The notes: a model not told the origin generated them from the letters alone. Numbered from the stretch's first letter, positions 32,818 through 41,692 are shown. The stretch is DNA of 64,000 bases from an uncultured Verrucomicrobia subdivision 3 bacterium (GCA_903858275.1 CAIOIC010000089.1:1-64000), one strand, 5' to 3'. Made by a program: numbers and translations.

Positions 32818-34525
32818 AAACCGGTTCAGCAATCAGATCGTAATCGGTGTGGCCGATGACTTTGACCTTAGCGAACTGGCCGACAGGCAACGCGCCTTTC
32901 GCGGCGCGGACGTAAACGCGACCGTCAATGTCCGGCGCATCCGCCTCGCCGCGGGCGACGAAGAAATGACCTTTCATCTGATTTGTATGCTGGTCCGTCT
33001 CACGGATGAGACCGTGCTCCCACGAACTGACATTCGCGCCTTGTAGTTGCTTGGCGTTCGCCTCGCCTTCGATGAGAACTTTGATTTCGCGGCCGACAAA
33101 GGATTCAGAGACCGCGATGGCAACCTTGTGCTGCGCGGCCATGGCGAGTTCGCGGCGCTTTTGCTTCACCTTGTCGGAAAGCTGACCAGCCATCGCCCCG
33201 GCTCGCGTGCCGTCTTCCTTCGAGTAGGCAAAAACGCCAAGCCGCTCGAACTTCGTCTCGCGGATGAAATCCAGTAGCGCATTGAAGCTGGCTTCCGTTT
33301 CGCCGGGGAAGCCGACGATGAAGGTCGTGCGCAACGCGATGCCGGGAATTCCGGCGCGGATGCGCTTGATGAGATCCACGATGTATTGCTGCGAGGTTTC
33401 GCGGCGCATGCGTTCGAGCATGTTCTCGTGGATGTGCTGGAGCGGAATATCAATGTAGCACGCCACTTTCTTGCACTCAGCGATGGTCTGGATGAGTTCA
33501 TCCGTCCAGTGAGCGGGATGCGTGTAGAGCAAGCGAATCCAGAAATCGCCTTTGAGCGCATTCAGTTCGCGTAACAGCGTGCAAATGGTTGTGGCATCAG
33601 CCGCCAGCGACTTGGCAGCGGCGTTGAATTTTTCCGGCGACGAAATCGCACGACTGTGGTTGGGGCGCAAATCCAAGCCGTAGTAAGTTGAGTCCTGCGA
33701 AATCAGATTGATCTCTTTTACGCCATCGGCGATGAGCGCCTTCACTTCCTTGACGATGTCGGCCTGCGTGCGGCTGCGGTGGGACCCACGCATGCGTGGG
33801 ATGATGCAAAAGCTGCACGGATGGTTGCAGCCCTCGGCTATTTTTACATAGGCAAAATGTTTCGGCGTGAGGCGAAAGCGCGGCGTTTCAAAGTCAGGAA
33901 TGAAAACCGGGCGCTGGGTCACGTCGAAGACGGGCGAGGATGGAGGATGGAGGATGGAGGATGGCAACTTTGCGCCGATGACGGTCTTGGTCTTGCCGAA
34001 TTTCTCCGTGCCGCGAACGGCATTTTCCTTTTCATGTTCGTCCAGCGGACGGTTCTTTTCCAGTTCGTTCAAGTGCCCGACAACTTTTTGCTTCTGAATT
34101 CTGAATTCTGAATTCTGAATTCCGACTTTCCCCGCCCGATTGGCAATGGCTTTGCCCACGATGTCGCCAACCTGCGCCACCTGGTCAATGCCCATGAACG
34201 CATCCACCTCGGGCATGAGCTTGGGCAGTTCCTCGCGGAAACGCTGCGAGAGACAACCGGAAACGATGACCGCCTGACCACGTTGATTTGCATCGCGCAG
34301 CTCAACGGATTCAAGAATGGTGTCCACGCTTTCTTCCTGCGCGGAGTCAATGAACGAGCAGGTGTTGACGATGACGGCGTCGGCACTCGCGGCGTCATTG
34401 GTGATTTCGACGCCGCTCTTGAGCAGCGAGCCGAGCATGATCTCGGCATCCACGAGGTTCTTGGCACAGCCGAGCGAGATCAATCCGACGCGCAGCGGCC
34501 GGGAACTGGATATTTTCTTCGTCAC
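32816..34525 (-). CDS. rimO: Ribosomal protein S12 methylthiotransferase RimO, with internal insertions
   Basis: A radical-SAM enzyme that methylthiolates an Asp of ribosomal protein S12. The N-terminal UPF0004 domain has the cluster ligands Cys20 (LGCAKN), Cys56 and Cys91 (SGCLSQ). The radical SAM motif is CNHPCSFC (Cys233, 237, 240), and a C-terminal TRAM domain follows (about 500-569). At 569 residues it is about 110 longer than usual. Most of the excess is a low-complexity stretch at about 134-208 between the first two domains, which contains two 7-bp repeat arrays (encoding NSEFRIQ and PSSILHPP); another extra loop is at about 283-310. Catalytic motifs are intact, so it is probably functional. 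It starts with GTG 34525. Confidence 0.95.
   Translation of the reverse strand: MTKKISSSRPLRVGLISLGCAKNLVDAEIMLGSLLKSGVEITNDAASADAVIVNTCSFIDSAQEESVDTILESVELRDANQRGQAVIVSGCLSQRFREELPKLMPEVDAFMGIDQVAQVGDIVGKAIANRAGKVGIQNSEFRIQKQKVVGHLNELEKNRPLDEHEKENAVRGTEKFGKTKTVIGAKLPSSILHPPSSPVFDVTQRPVFIPDFETPRFRLTPKHFAYVKIAEGCNHPCSFCIIPRMRGSHRSRTQADIVKEVKALIADGVKEINLISQDSTYYGLDLRPNHSRAISSPEKFNAAAKSLAADATTICTLLRELNALKGDFWIRLLYTHPAHWTDELIQTIAECKKVACYIDIPLQHIHENMLERMRRETSQQYIVDLIKRIRAGIPGIALRTTFIVGFPGETEASFNALLDFIRETKFERLGVFAYSKEDGTRAGAMAGQLSDKVKQKRRELAMAAQHKVAIAVSESFVGREIKVLIEGEANAKQLQGANVSSWEHGLIRETDQHTNQMKGHFFVARGEADAPDIDGRVYVRAAKGALPVGQFAKVKVIGHTDYDLIAEPV
33936..33963. repeat. Heptamer array (GAGGATG x4) inside rimO
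   Basis: Four exact copies of GAGGATG in 28 bases. On the coding strand it reads PSSILHPPSS, within the extra region of RimO. One of two heptamer arrays in this gene. Confidence 0.9.
34094..34121. repeat. Heptamer array (CTGAATT x4) inside rimO
   Basis: Four exact copies of CTGAATT in 28 bases, coding for the IQNSEFRIQ part of the extra region of RimO. On the gene's strand none of the three frames of this unit contains a stop; the opposite strand has TGA. Confidence 0.9.
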
Positions 34526-34605
34526 AGTCGGCGGAGGTTAGCAGAGTTTTGGCGGGGGGCAATCTTGGGAAGCAACTCGCGGGAACGCCTGCCCCGCCGG
34601 CAAAA

Positions 34606-36144
34606 CTATTTCGCCGGGGAGTTGGTGTTGGCGGAATTGCCGGGAAAATTTTCCACGGTGTTGGTGGCGGCAGCGGGTTTTTCCAGCAGGGTTGAAGGCA
34701 ATCCCAATTTGGTGACCAGTTCAGCGCGGGCGGCGTAGGGCGTGCCGCTCTTGGGATCGAGCAATTGCCGCAGGACCGTGTTATTCAAGGTGTCAAACGG
34801 CGGCAGAGCAATACGTTGTTCGTTGCGCGCCCCGGTCTTACTGAGGTAGCGCTCATAAACTTTGACGGCGAGGCGCTTGAGGTTTTCATAACGGTCATCT
34901 TGTCCGGTCGCGAGGCTGTAATAGGCGCGGCTTAACAATCCTTGCACGGCGGAAGTGACGCGATCCTGCGACGATTCGCCGACATCAATCTGCACCACCG
35001 CTACGGCATATTCATCGAGCGTCAGGTTTTTTGGCAATGAATCCGGCCGACCATCAATAATGGGTTTGTCGGGAAATTTGTCGCCGAGATACTTGAACCA
35101 CTTCCTAGCCTCCGCGAGCCGGTTATTCTCATAAAGGAAATAGACCGCGTCGCGGATAAAATTGCGGTGCGCCTTGAGCGTTCCGTCCCGCATCGCGGAT
35201 TGGGTTTCTTCGGCATACATCCGTTCGTAAGCGCCGTTGACCTGTGATGCCAGATCGAGGTTCGGGCCAAGCGAGTAAACCTTGGTGAACGGATCGACCA
35301 TGATCCGGCCATGATGGAATGACTGCAGCATGGATTGATAGATGATGCGGCGCAATTTGATGAGATCATCCGCCTTCACCTTGTCGGGATTATCCTTCGC
35401 CGCCTGAAGCCCGCGCGCACCCCAGTAAATCGCATGCGCTTCCGGCAACCGCCAGTCGAACGGTCCATATTGCGCGTCCACCTGCTTGGCGAACGCCGCG
35501 TCGAGTTTGTATTTGTCGCGGAAGAGCGCGGCGTTGGTGCGGGCGGCGGCGTCCGGCGGATTCAGCAACAGATCAAAGTTTGTTCCGTTCGGACCAAAGA
35601 AATTCTGCATCTCCACCGCCCACTGGCTTTTGTAATACCGGTTTGCGTCGTCGAGGTTGGCGCCCATCTTGTGCTGGAAAAACCAGCCCAGCTCGCGGTA
35701 GATATCCACATTGTTCGGGTTGTAGCGCAGGCCGTCATCGCGCAGGAGTTCGATGCCGCGCTCGACCCAGCGCCAGCGGTCGGGGAAATCCTTGAACTTG
35801 ACGGAAATGTTGTAAGCCATGTTCCAACCCTGAAACAACCAGACCTGCGCGTAGGTCGGCTCGAGCTTCGTGATCCAATCCGCCAGTTGTGCCGCCTCGA
35901 AGAACTTGTCTTCCTGCTGCAGATTATTCGCACGGATCCAGAGAAAGTTGGAGATCAGTCCACGAAACCCGCCCAGCGCCACCGTCGTGAACGCCAGCAC
36001 CGGCGGCGCATTTTCCAGCGCCGCCGTGCGCGTCAGCCCTAGCGCCTCGCGATCACGGTTCAGCGATTTTTGAAACTGACCGGAACCAAATAACATCACG
36101 CCGGCGAGCAGCAGCAGAATAATAATTTTGACGCGCGAGTTCAT
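34606..36144 (-). CDS. Membrane-anchored TPR-like protein of unknown function
   Basis: A 512-residue protein with an N-terminal hydrophobic segment (IIILLLLAGVMLFGSGQF, residues 7-24) acting as signal or anchor. The rest is a helical, repeat-like architecture with TPR-type features (AAQLADWITKLEPTYAQVWLF, GLRYNPNNVDIYRELGWFFQHK, NNRLAEARKWFKYLGDKFPD). I do not recognise a named family, but it fits proteins found beside ABC-2 exporters in Verrucomicrobiota. Its ATG overlaps the TGA of the permease gene (ATGA), which follows the ATPase gene, so it is probably an accessory of that exporter. Confidence 0.8.
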   Translation of the reverse strand: MNSRVKIIILLLLAGVMLFGSGQFQKSLNRDREALGLTRTAALENAPPVLAFTTVALGGFRGLISNFLWIRANNLQQEDKFFEAAQLADWITKLEPTYAQVWLFQGWNMAYNISVKFKDFPDRWRWVERGIELLRDDGLRYNPNNVDIYRELGWFFQHKMGANLDDANRYYKSQWAVEMQNFFGPNGTNFDLLLNPPDAAARTNAALFRDKYKLDAAFAKQVDAQYGPFDWRLPEAHAIYWGARGLQAAKDNPDKVKADDLIKLRRIIYQSMLQSFHHGRIMVDPFTKVYSLGPNLDLASQVNGAYERMYAEETQSAMRDGTLKAHRNFIRDAVYFLYENNRLAEARKWFKYLGDKFPDKPIIDGRPDSLPKNLTLDEYAVAVVQIDVGESSQDRVTSAVQGLLSRAYYSLATGQDDRYENLKRLAVKVYERYLSKTGARNEQRIALPPFDTLNNTVLRQLLDPKSGTPYAARAELVTKLGLPSTLLEKPAAATNTVENFPGNSANTNSPAK

Positions 36145-37526
36145 TGGGTTCCTTGCGCCGTGGCCAACTCGCGCCGGTTGAAAAAGACAATTCCCGCCGT
36201 GGCAAAAATGCCGCCAACCAACAGAACGACCTGCGCAAACGCCGCAGCCAATTCCCCCCAGGTGATGCTCCGACCGCTGCTCAACGCGTCAATCGGCGAA
36301 TAATTTTTCACCAGACTGATGACCGAGAGCATGCCCTTGAACGCCGGAATCAAGACCAAGTCCGCCGCCGAATGACCGGCCTGACCGGTTTCCTCATTAC
36401 CCGCCGCCACGGAACCCGATTCGACCGATTCCGCCAGCGTGCCGCTCGATAGCACCACCAGCAACATCGCCATCGCGAAAAAGGTGGCCACCGGAAAAGA
36501 CAAGAAGCTCGCCGCCATCAGTCCCAGTGCCGCCAGTAGCGCCATCCAGCAGAAAACGATCCCCAGCCCGCGCGCAAAATTCAGCGCAAAGCCGCCTTCG
36601 GGATACAACACCTCCATCCCCTCATCGAGCGGAAAGAGCAGCGCAGTCGGGTTCGGATTTGCAAACGTGATGGTCAGCACGCCCTTCGCATCAAACAAAT
36701 CCGGCGGAATCTCAAACTCATGGAACGTGTCCGGCGCGAGGCTCATCGGTTCGCTGCGCCAGAGCTTTGTCTTCTCGGGCACGCCGATCTGCCAAAACGC
36801 CACATACGTTCCCGAGGCGCTTGGTTGCGCCGCATTGAATTTCACCCGCAGTTGCAGCGGTTTGCCTTGGAGATAATTTTTGGCGAAACCCAGATCAATC
36901 TGCCAGGTGCGCTGGTAGCTCGGCGGCACGATTTGCAGCGCCGCCTTGACCTGCTCGCGGATTTGCCGGCGCACTTCGGGCAGGTCCACCTTTTCCACCG
37001 GACTGGACTTCAGCCGCTTCTGCAAAACTTGTTCCGTCTCGGCTTCAATTTCAGCCGGATTAACCGGCTCCTTTGCGGAGCCGCGCGCCACCAGCACCTG
37101 CTCCCGCAAAATCTTTTGTTCCGCAGCCGGCAGTTTCCCGGCCCGCCACTGCAGCAGACCGAACACGCACGCACCGGAAATCGCCAGCAGGGCCGCGTTC
37201 AGCGACACGATGCCCAGCCATTTGCCCAGCCAGATCTGCCAGCGGGCAATCGGCTTCGTCGCGACGACCTGCATCTGGCATTCCTCAATGTCGCGCGCCA
37301 GCGTGCCGCAGGCGAGCCACAGGGTCGAAAGTCCCAGCAACCCCGTGATCGCGCTCAGCGTATAGGTCAAAATGATCTGCGTGAAACCGCGCGCCGTGCC
37401 GTCATCCTCGATCACCAGCGGCAATCCCACCACCGCCGCGATCAGCAACACCGCGATGACCAGGAACAGCTTGAACCGCAAGGCGGCTTTCCACGTCAAC
37501 CAGGTGATGGCGAGAATTCGTTGCAT
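36141..37526 (-). CDS. ABC-2 type transporter permease
   Basis: A 461-residue membrane protein of an ABC-2 exporter. A helix pair near the N-terminus (FLVIAVLLIAAVVGLPLVI, TYTLSAITGLLGLSTLWLAC) is followed by a helix at about 107-125. A large hydrophilic domain of roughly 190 residues (about 130-320) comes next, probably extracytoplasmic and beta-rich, then four more helices to the C-terminus. The insert distinguishes it from simple six-helix permeases. The motif DIEECQMQVVATKPIARWQIWLGKW in the first cytoplasmic loop is typical of these permeases. The next gene upstream encodes the ATPase, 110 bases away. Confidence 0.85.
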   Translation of the reverse strand: MQRILAITWLTWKAALRFKLFLVIAVLLIAAVVGLPLVIEDDGTARGFTQIILTYTLSAITGLLGLSTLWLACGTLARDIEECQMQVVATKPIARWQIWLGKWLGIVSLNAALLAISGACVFGLLQWRAGKLPAAEQKILREQVLVARGSAKEPVNPAEIEAETEQVLQKRLKSSPVEKVDLPEVRRQIREQVKAALQIVPPSYQRTWQIDLGFAKNYLQGKPLQLRVKFNAAQPSASGTYVAFWQIGVPEKTKLWRSEPMSLAPDTFHEFEIPPDLFDAKGVLTITFANPNPTALLFPLDEGMEVLYPEGGFALNFARGLGIVFCWMALLAALGLMAASFLSFPVATFFAMAMLLVVLSSGTLAESVESGSVAAGNEETGQAGHSAADLVLIPAFKGMLSVISLVKNYSPIDALSSGRSITWGELAAAFAQVVLLVGGIFATAGIVFFNRRELATAQGTQ

Positions 37527-37537
37527 TTATTCAGCAG

Positions 37538-37630
37538 CCACAGATGGGCACAGATGAAACACAAATAAAATCATCCCGGTGATACGCGAAAGCTTTTTCT
37601 GAATCGGTGTGCATCGGTGTCAATCTGTGG
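37538..37630. repeat. Composite palindrome (10-bp units) between ABC permease and ATPase genes
   Basis: The left arm CCACAGATGGGCACAGATG (from 37538) and the right arm ending ATCTGTGG (37603-37630) are built from 10-bp units of the GGCACAGATG/ATCGGTGTGC type in inverted order. It occupies almost all of the gap between the two co-directional genes. Confidence 0.75.
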
Positions 37631-37636
37631 CAAAGA

Positions 37637-38854
37637 TTATTTCTTTCCGCCGAGCAGCGACGAAAGTTTTTCGTCCGCCTTGGACAGATCCACCGGCTTG
37701 GCTGGCTCCGCTTTTGCCGCTGGTTTTTCCGACTGGATGGCGGGAGCGGCCGGTTGAACCAGCGCAGTCAGTTTGCTTTCGTCGGCCTTGGGGACAGCAA
37801 TTTCCGCCGCCGAACTGACTGCAGCCGAGTGCGCAGCCGGTGGCAGCGACAATTTTTCCAAAACCTTTTCCGTCGGCGATTCGGCGCTGGCGCCGCCACG
37901 CAGATATTCGGCCACCCGCGCGCCGGACTGCGCGCCGCTGGTCTCGTGGGCCGCCAGCTTGGCCTTGGCCACCACGTCGAGAAAATAACTTTCGAGATTC
38001 TGCGTCGGATTGTCCACGCGCACTTCGCCGGTGGTGATATCCTGGCGGATGGTCGCCAAAACTTTTTCCAAAGTCTCGCGCGGCAGCACCGGCGTCGTGA
38101 TGCGCAACGTGTCCGGCGTGGCCAGCAAGTCCTTGAGCGTGCCGGCGGCCTGAATTTTTCCGCCGTAATAAATCACCACGCGGTCGCAGACATCTTCCAC
38201 GTCAGAGAGCAAGTGGCTGCTCAAAATCACGGTCTTGCCGCGCTTCGCGAGCGCGACAATCAAATCCTTCACTTCGCGGCAGCCAATCGGATCCAGGCCG
38301 GCGGTGGGTTCGTCGAGGATGATCAGGTCAGGATCGTTGATGAGCGCCTGCGCCAAACCGATGCGGCGCTGCATGCCCTTGGAAAATTCGCCCACCGCAC
38401 GGGTCTGCGTCTGGCCGAGACCGACCATTTCGAGCAACTGCTCCGCGCGATTATCGCGGTCAGCCTTATTGAGATGAAAAAGATTGCCAAAGAAATCCAG
38501 CGTCTCGCGGGAATTGAGATAGCGGTAGAGATACGATTCCTCCGGCAGATAGCCGATGCGGGATTTGGTCTGCACATGGCGCGGCGAATGGCCAAAGACT
38601 TCAATGTGGCCCTTCGTAGGATTCAGCAACCCGAGCAGCAGCTTGATGGTGGTGGATTTGCCGGAGCCGTTCGGGCCGAGCAGGCCGAAGATCTCGCCCT
38701 GGCGAACTTCAAAATCCACGCCGTCCACCGCGCGGGCCTTCGGGCGGTTCCAGAAATCTTTGAAGACCTTGGTGAGACCGCGGACGGAAACGACGACCTC
38801 GTCGGATTTTTGATTTCCGATTTCCGATTTACGATTTTGTTCGGCGACGGGCAT
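37637..38854 (-). CDS. ABC transporter ATP-binding protein
   Basis: A 405-residue ABC ATPase driving the adjacent ABC-2 permease. Walker A is GPNGSGKST (residues 60-68), the Q-loop is in GYLPEESYLY, the signature is EFSKGMQRR, Walker B is LIILDEPTAGLD and the H-loop is LSSHLLSD. The nucleotide domain ends near 300. An Ala/Pro/Lys-rich C-terminal extension of about 100 residues (AKAEPAKPVDLSKADEKLSSLLGGKK) is unusual. The first 20 residues (NRKSEIGNQKSDE) are encoded by a 7-bp repeat array, so the original start may have been further in. It starts at ATG 38854. Confidence 0.93.
   Translation of the reverse strand: MPVAEQNRKSEIGNQKSDEVVVSVRGLTKVFKDFWNRPKARAVDGVDFEVRQGEIFGLLGPNGSGKSTTIKLLLGLLNPTKGHIEVFGHSPRHVQTKSRIGYLPEESYLYRYLNSRETLDFFGNLFHLNKADRDNRAEQLLEMVGLGQTQTRAVGEFSKGMQRRIGLAQALINDPDLIILDEPTAGLDPIGCREVKDLIVALAKRGKTVILSSHLLSDVEDVCDRVVIYYGGKIQAAGTLKDLLATPDTLRITTPVLPRETLEKVLATIRQDITTGEVRVDNPTQNLESYFLDVVAKAKLAAHETSGAQSGARVAEYLRGGASAESPTEKVLEKLSLPPAAHSAAVSSAAEIAVPKADESKLTALVQPAAPAIQSEKPAAKAEPAKPVDLSKADEKLSSLLGGKK
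38805..38839. repeat. Heptamer array (GATTTCC type x5) in the ABC ATPase 5' end
   Basis: Five 7-bp units: GATTTTT, GATTTCC twice, GATTTAC, GATTTTG. They encode residues 6-16 of the ABC ATPase (NRKSEIGNQKS). The same unit recurs inside the aminotransferase gene at 56004-56038. Confidence 0.88.
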
Positions 38855-38887
38855 AAAGAAATTCGAGTCGGTAAACTGCGGTCTGAA

Positions 38888-39169
38888 TCAGGAGATTTTC
38901 CCCGCATACAAATCCGCCATCGGAAACACGAGGTCAAAATCGTTCCAGTGCAAAAAGCCGGCTTCCAGCGTGAATTTACGGAAACGTTTGCGGTCGTGGT
39001 AGGCCTGAATCGCCGGATTACGAGACTGACTCAAGAATGCGGCGAAGTCCACGAGGCTTTCGCGGCCGTCGTCAAAGCGCAGCTTCAGCTTGTAGGGCGG
39101 GACATATTCCGCCGCCTCGAGGCGGACAACCTTCGGCATCCGCGATTTTGTTTTTTCGACTGCAATCAT
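38888..39169 (-). CDS. DUF2442 domain protein
   Basis: A 93-residue protein with the DUF2442 pattern: VVRLEAAEYVPPYKLKLRFDDG, ESLVDFAAFL, and HWNDFDLVFPMADLY near the end. It overlaps the upstream DUF4160 gene by ATGA. DUF4160 and DUF2442 genes commonly occur as neighbours and have been proposed as a toxin-antitoxin-like or DNA-binding pair; no activity is established. Confidence 0.88.
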   Translation of the reverse strand: MIAVEKTKSRMPKVVRLEAAEYVPPYKLKLRFDDGRESLVDFAAFLSQSRNPAIQAYHDRKRFRKFTLEAGFLHWNDFDLVFPMADLYAGKIS

Positions 39170-39471
39170 TTCAGTTTGCGAGTGATGACTTCCGTCTCAA
39201 TCTGCCGGTGGTGGACGAAAAACTCAATCCACTTGCGGACAATATCCCCGGCTTTCCGCGAAATCAACAACTTGAAATCCGCCAGGGCCCGGCCTTTCAG
39301 CGGTTCCATGCCCGCCACCCGCAAAATGCGGATGCCGACAATGACCCCATTTTCAATCACCAGTTCCGCCCTGCTCTCGCAGCCCTGGTAAAAACCATGA
39401 ACATGAACCGGTTCGTGCTCGTTGGCATAGAAATAAACCCGCAGGCCGAAGTATTCGTAAAGTTTCGGCAT
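39166..39471 (-). CDS. DUF4160 domain protein
   Basis: A 101-residue protein whose N-terminus matches DUF4160: MPKLYEYFGLRVYFYANEHE, followed by PVHVHGFYQG with a conserved His pair. The C-terminal part is basic and helical (LADFKLLISRKAGDIVRKWIEFF). It is translationally coupled (ATGA) to the DUF2442 gene downstream. The two-gene unit sits between a metal P-type ATPase and an ABC exporter with no obvious functional link, like a small mobile cassette. Confidence 0.88.
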   Translation of the reverse strand: MPKLYEYFGLRVYFYANEHEPVHVHGFYQGCESRAELVIENGVIVGIRILRVAGMEPLKGRALADFKLLISRKAGDIVRKWIEFFVHHRQIETEVITRKLK

Positions 39472-39480
39472 ATGAGCATT

Positions 39481-41466
39481 TCACGCCAGCTTGGGCGTCA
39501 GTTGGCCGGCAGGCTTCTGCGGGAAGGTTTCCATTTCGGGATGGAAATGCTCCAGCTCCTCGCCTTTGCGAACGAGCCGCGCGCTGTTGAAGATCACGAT
39601 GAGCGAACCGACGTTGTGCAGCAGCGCCGCGACAATCGGTCCTACGATGCCGAACGACGCCGCGCCCAACCCAACGATGATGAACAGCACGCCAAACAGG
39701 AAATTCTGGTTGATGACGGCGCGGGTGCTGCGCGAGAGCTTCACCAGGAACGGCAGCCGGCGAAGATCGTTGTTCATCAGCGCAATCGTCGCGCTGTGGA
39801 TGGCCACTTCGCTGCCCGCCGCGCCCATCGCGATGCTGATGTCGCCGGCCGCGAGCGCGGGCGCGTCGTTCACACCGTCACCGACAACCGCGACTTTGTA
39901 GCCCTTCGCCTTCACGGCGCGGACGAAATCCACCTTGTCCTGCGGCAGGCAATCGCCCCTGGCTTCTTCGCAGGCAATTTCGGCCGCAACGCGCGTGGCG
40001 ACGGGCTGGCGATCACCGGACACCATCGAAATGCGGCGGACGCCGGCTTCCTTCAACTCGGCCAACGCGGCCTTCGCCTCGCTGCGGGTCTTGTCCTGCA
40101 TGCCGACCCAGCCGACGCATACGCCGTTGCGCGCGACGAAAATCAGGCTCCAGCCTTCGGCATCGTCCACATCCACGGATTTTTCAAAACCGGCGTCGAT
40201 GCCGTTGTCCTTGAGCCACTGCGCGCGGCCAACGAGAATTTTGGCGCCGCTGATCTCGGCTTTCACACCGCGACCGGGCGTTTCGGCAAAATCTTTTGGC
40301 TCGGTCAGCGGCACACCGGCTTCGCCCGCGAGATTGGCAAGGGCTTTGGCGGTGGGATGGTTGCTGTATTTTTCGGCGGATGCGGCGAGCAATAAAAGTT
40401 CGGCGGGCTTCGTTTCGCCAATCGGCGCAAGGCGGCTGACGGCGAGCTGGCCGGTGGTGAGCGTGCCGGTCTTGTCGAAGATGAAGGCGTTGATCTTCGC
40501 GGCGGTTTCAATGTCGGCGACGTTCTTGATTAAAATTCCCAAACGCGCAGCAGCGGAAAGCGCGGCAACCATCGCGGTCGGCGTCGCAAGAATGAAGGCG
40601 CACGGGCAGGACACGACGAAAACCGCGATGACGCGGCTCAAATCATGTGTGAAGGCCCAGACCAGCGCGCCGATGACCAGCACGAGCGGCGTGTAAAAGC
40701 CCATGTATTGATCCACGATTTTCTGGATGGGCAGCTTGGTTTTTTCGGCAGCGATAATCAGTTCGCGCACGCGGCCGAGCGTGGTGTCGGTGCCGGCGCG
40801 GCTGACTTTGATTTCCAGAACTCCGGTGAGATTTTGCGTGCCAGCGAACACTTCATCGCCGGTGTTTTTTTCCGCAGGCAAAGATTCACCGGTGATGGTG
40901 GCCTGGTTAAACGAACCTTGACCGTTGACGATGATGCCGTCCGCCGCCACGTTGTCGCCGGGGCGGATGCGGATGACATCGCCGACGGCGAGCTGGCTGG
41001 CGGCGACTTCTTCCTCGCTGCCGTCCTTCTTGAGTCGGCGCGCCTTGGTAGGCGTGAGTTTGATGAGCGATTCGATGGAATCGCGCGCGCCCTGGGCGGT
41101 GCGGGTCTCGATGATTTCGCCGGTGAGCATGAAGAAGGCGACTATGCCGGCGGTCTTGTAATCGCCGGACGAAAACGCGGCGAGCACGGCGATGGCGACA
41201 AGCTCATTGATGCTCAGATTGCCACGCCGCAGATCCTTGACGGCGGTGACGATGATGGGATAGCCGAGAATAATCGAGCCGATCATAGCACTGGCACTGG
41301 CGAGCGTGCTGCCGGAATCAAACAGCCAGTCCACGATGAAAGCATTAAGGACGAAAACGACGCCGAGAACGGCCTGCCAGAGATGCACGACGGAATGTTC
41401 GTGGTCGTGGCCGCAGCCGCACTCCGGACCGTGCTCGTGCTGGCTTAAAAGGGACGTAACTTGCAT
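39481..41466 (-). CDS. Heavy-metal-translocating P1B-type ATPase
   Basis: A 661-residue metal-exporting P-type ATPase. The N-terminus has no heavy-metal-associated ferredoxin domain but a short His/Cys tail (HEHGPECGCGHDHEH, residues 10-24) that could bind Zn, Cd or Co. The actuator loop has TGES (192-195), the transmembrane metal site is SCPCAF (CPC at 287-289), the phosphorylated residue is Asp331 (DKTGTLT), followed by SNHPTAKA and GDGVNDAPAL. The CPC motif with a His-rich tail fits ZntA/CadA-type Zn/Cd export, although copper export cannot be ruled out. It starts at ATG 41466, with a heptamer array and hairpin cluster directly upstream. Confidence 0.93.
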   Translation of the reverse strand: MQVTSLLSQHEHGPECGCGHDHEHSVVHLWQAVLGVVFVLNAFIVDWLFDSGSTLASASAMIGSIILGYPIIVTAVKDLRRGNLSINELVAIAVLAAFSSGDYKTAGIVAFFMLTGEIIETRTAQGARDSIESLIKLTPTKARRLKKDGSEEEVAASQLAVGDVIRIRPGDNVAADGIIVNGQGSFNQATITGESLPAEKNTGDEVFAGTQNLTGVLEIKVSRAGTDTTLGRVRELIIAAEKTKLPIQKIVDQYMGFYTPLVLVIGALVWAFTHDLSRVIAVFVVSCPCAFILATPTAMVAALSAAARLGILIKNVADIETAAKINAFIFDKTGTLTTGQLAVSRLAPIGETKPAELLLLAASAEKYSNHPTAKALANLAGEAGVPLTEPKDFAETPGRGVKAEISGAKILVGRAQWLKDNGIDAGFEKSVDVDDAEGWSLIFVARNGVCVGWVGMQDKTRSEAKAALAELKEAGVRRISMVSGDRQPVATRVAAEIACEEARGDCLPQDKVDFVRAVKAKGYKVAVVGDGVNDAPALAAGDISIAMGAAGSEVAIHSATIALMNNDLRRLPFLVKLSRSTRAVINQNFLFGVLFIIVGLGAASFGIVGPIVAALLHNVGSLIVIFNSARLVRKGEELEHFHPEMETFPQKPAGQLTPKLA

Positions 41467-41470
41467 AAAA

Positions 41471-41498
41471 ATTTACGATTGGCGATTTACGATTTTAA
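41471..41498. repeat. Heptamer array (ATTTACG type x4) upstream of the P-type ATPase
   Basis: Units ATTTACG, ATTGGCG, ATTTACG and ATTTTAA, directly upstream of the ATPase ATG (41466). It occupies the position where a ribosome-binding site would be expected. Confidence 0.75.
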
Positions 41499-41536
41499 AA
41501 TTGAGCGGTCCACAACGCACGGTTGGCGGCGCAAAA

Positions 41537-41656
41537 GTCCCGGAGGGACGGCCGGAAAGATTGTACCGGGTTCTGCCGCCCCTGCGGGGCTTGATTTCAT
41601 TCCGGCTTCAACCCGCCGTTGAAACGGCGGGCTATTTTCTTTTGTCCCTACGGGAC
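41537..41656. repeat. Cluster of four short palindromes (REP/BIME-like)
   Basis: Four perfect hairpins lie in 120 bases: GTCCC-GGA-GGGAC (41537-41549), CCCC-TGC-GGGG (41579-41589), CCCGCCGTT-GA-AACGGCGGG (41612-41631) and GTCCC-TAC-GGGAC (41644-41656). The first and last are nearly the same palindrome and flank the other two, like a bacterial interspersed mosaic element. I recall similar strings scattered through Verrucomicrobiota genomes. No RAYT transposase gene is in the window. Confidence 0.8.
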
Positions 41657-41692
41657 ATTGAAACGTTTGCCGGTGCTGACTTTTGAAAAATT

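Noticed and set aside
33936-34121. Repeats in rimO as a possible CRISPR array
   Set aside because: Units are 7 bp and directly adjacent with no spacers; no cas genes are present.
38888-39471. DUF4160/DUF2442 pair as a proven toxin-antitoxin system
   Set aside because: The gene layout fits, but no toxin fold or known activity can be shown from sequence, so only the domain names are given.
39037-40395. A 452-codon plus-strand frame opposite the P-type ATPase gene
   Set aside because: High GC gives long antisense frames; the minus strand carries all P-type ATPase motifs here.
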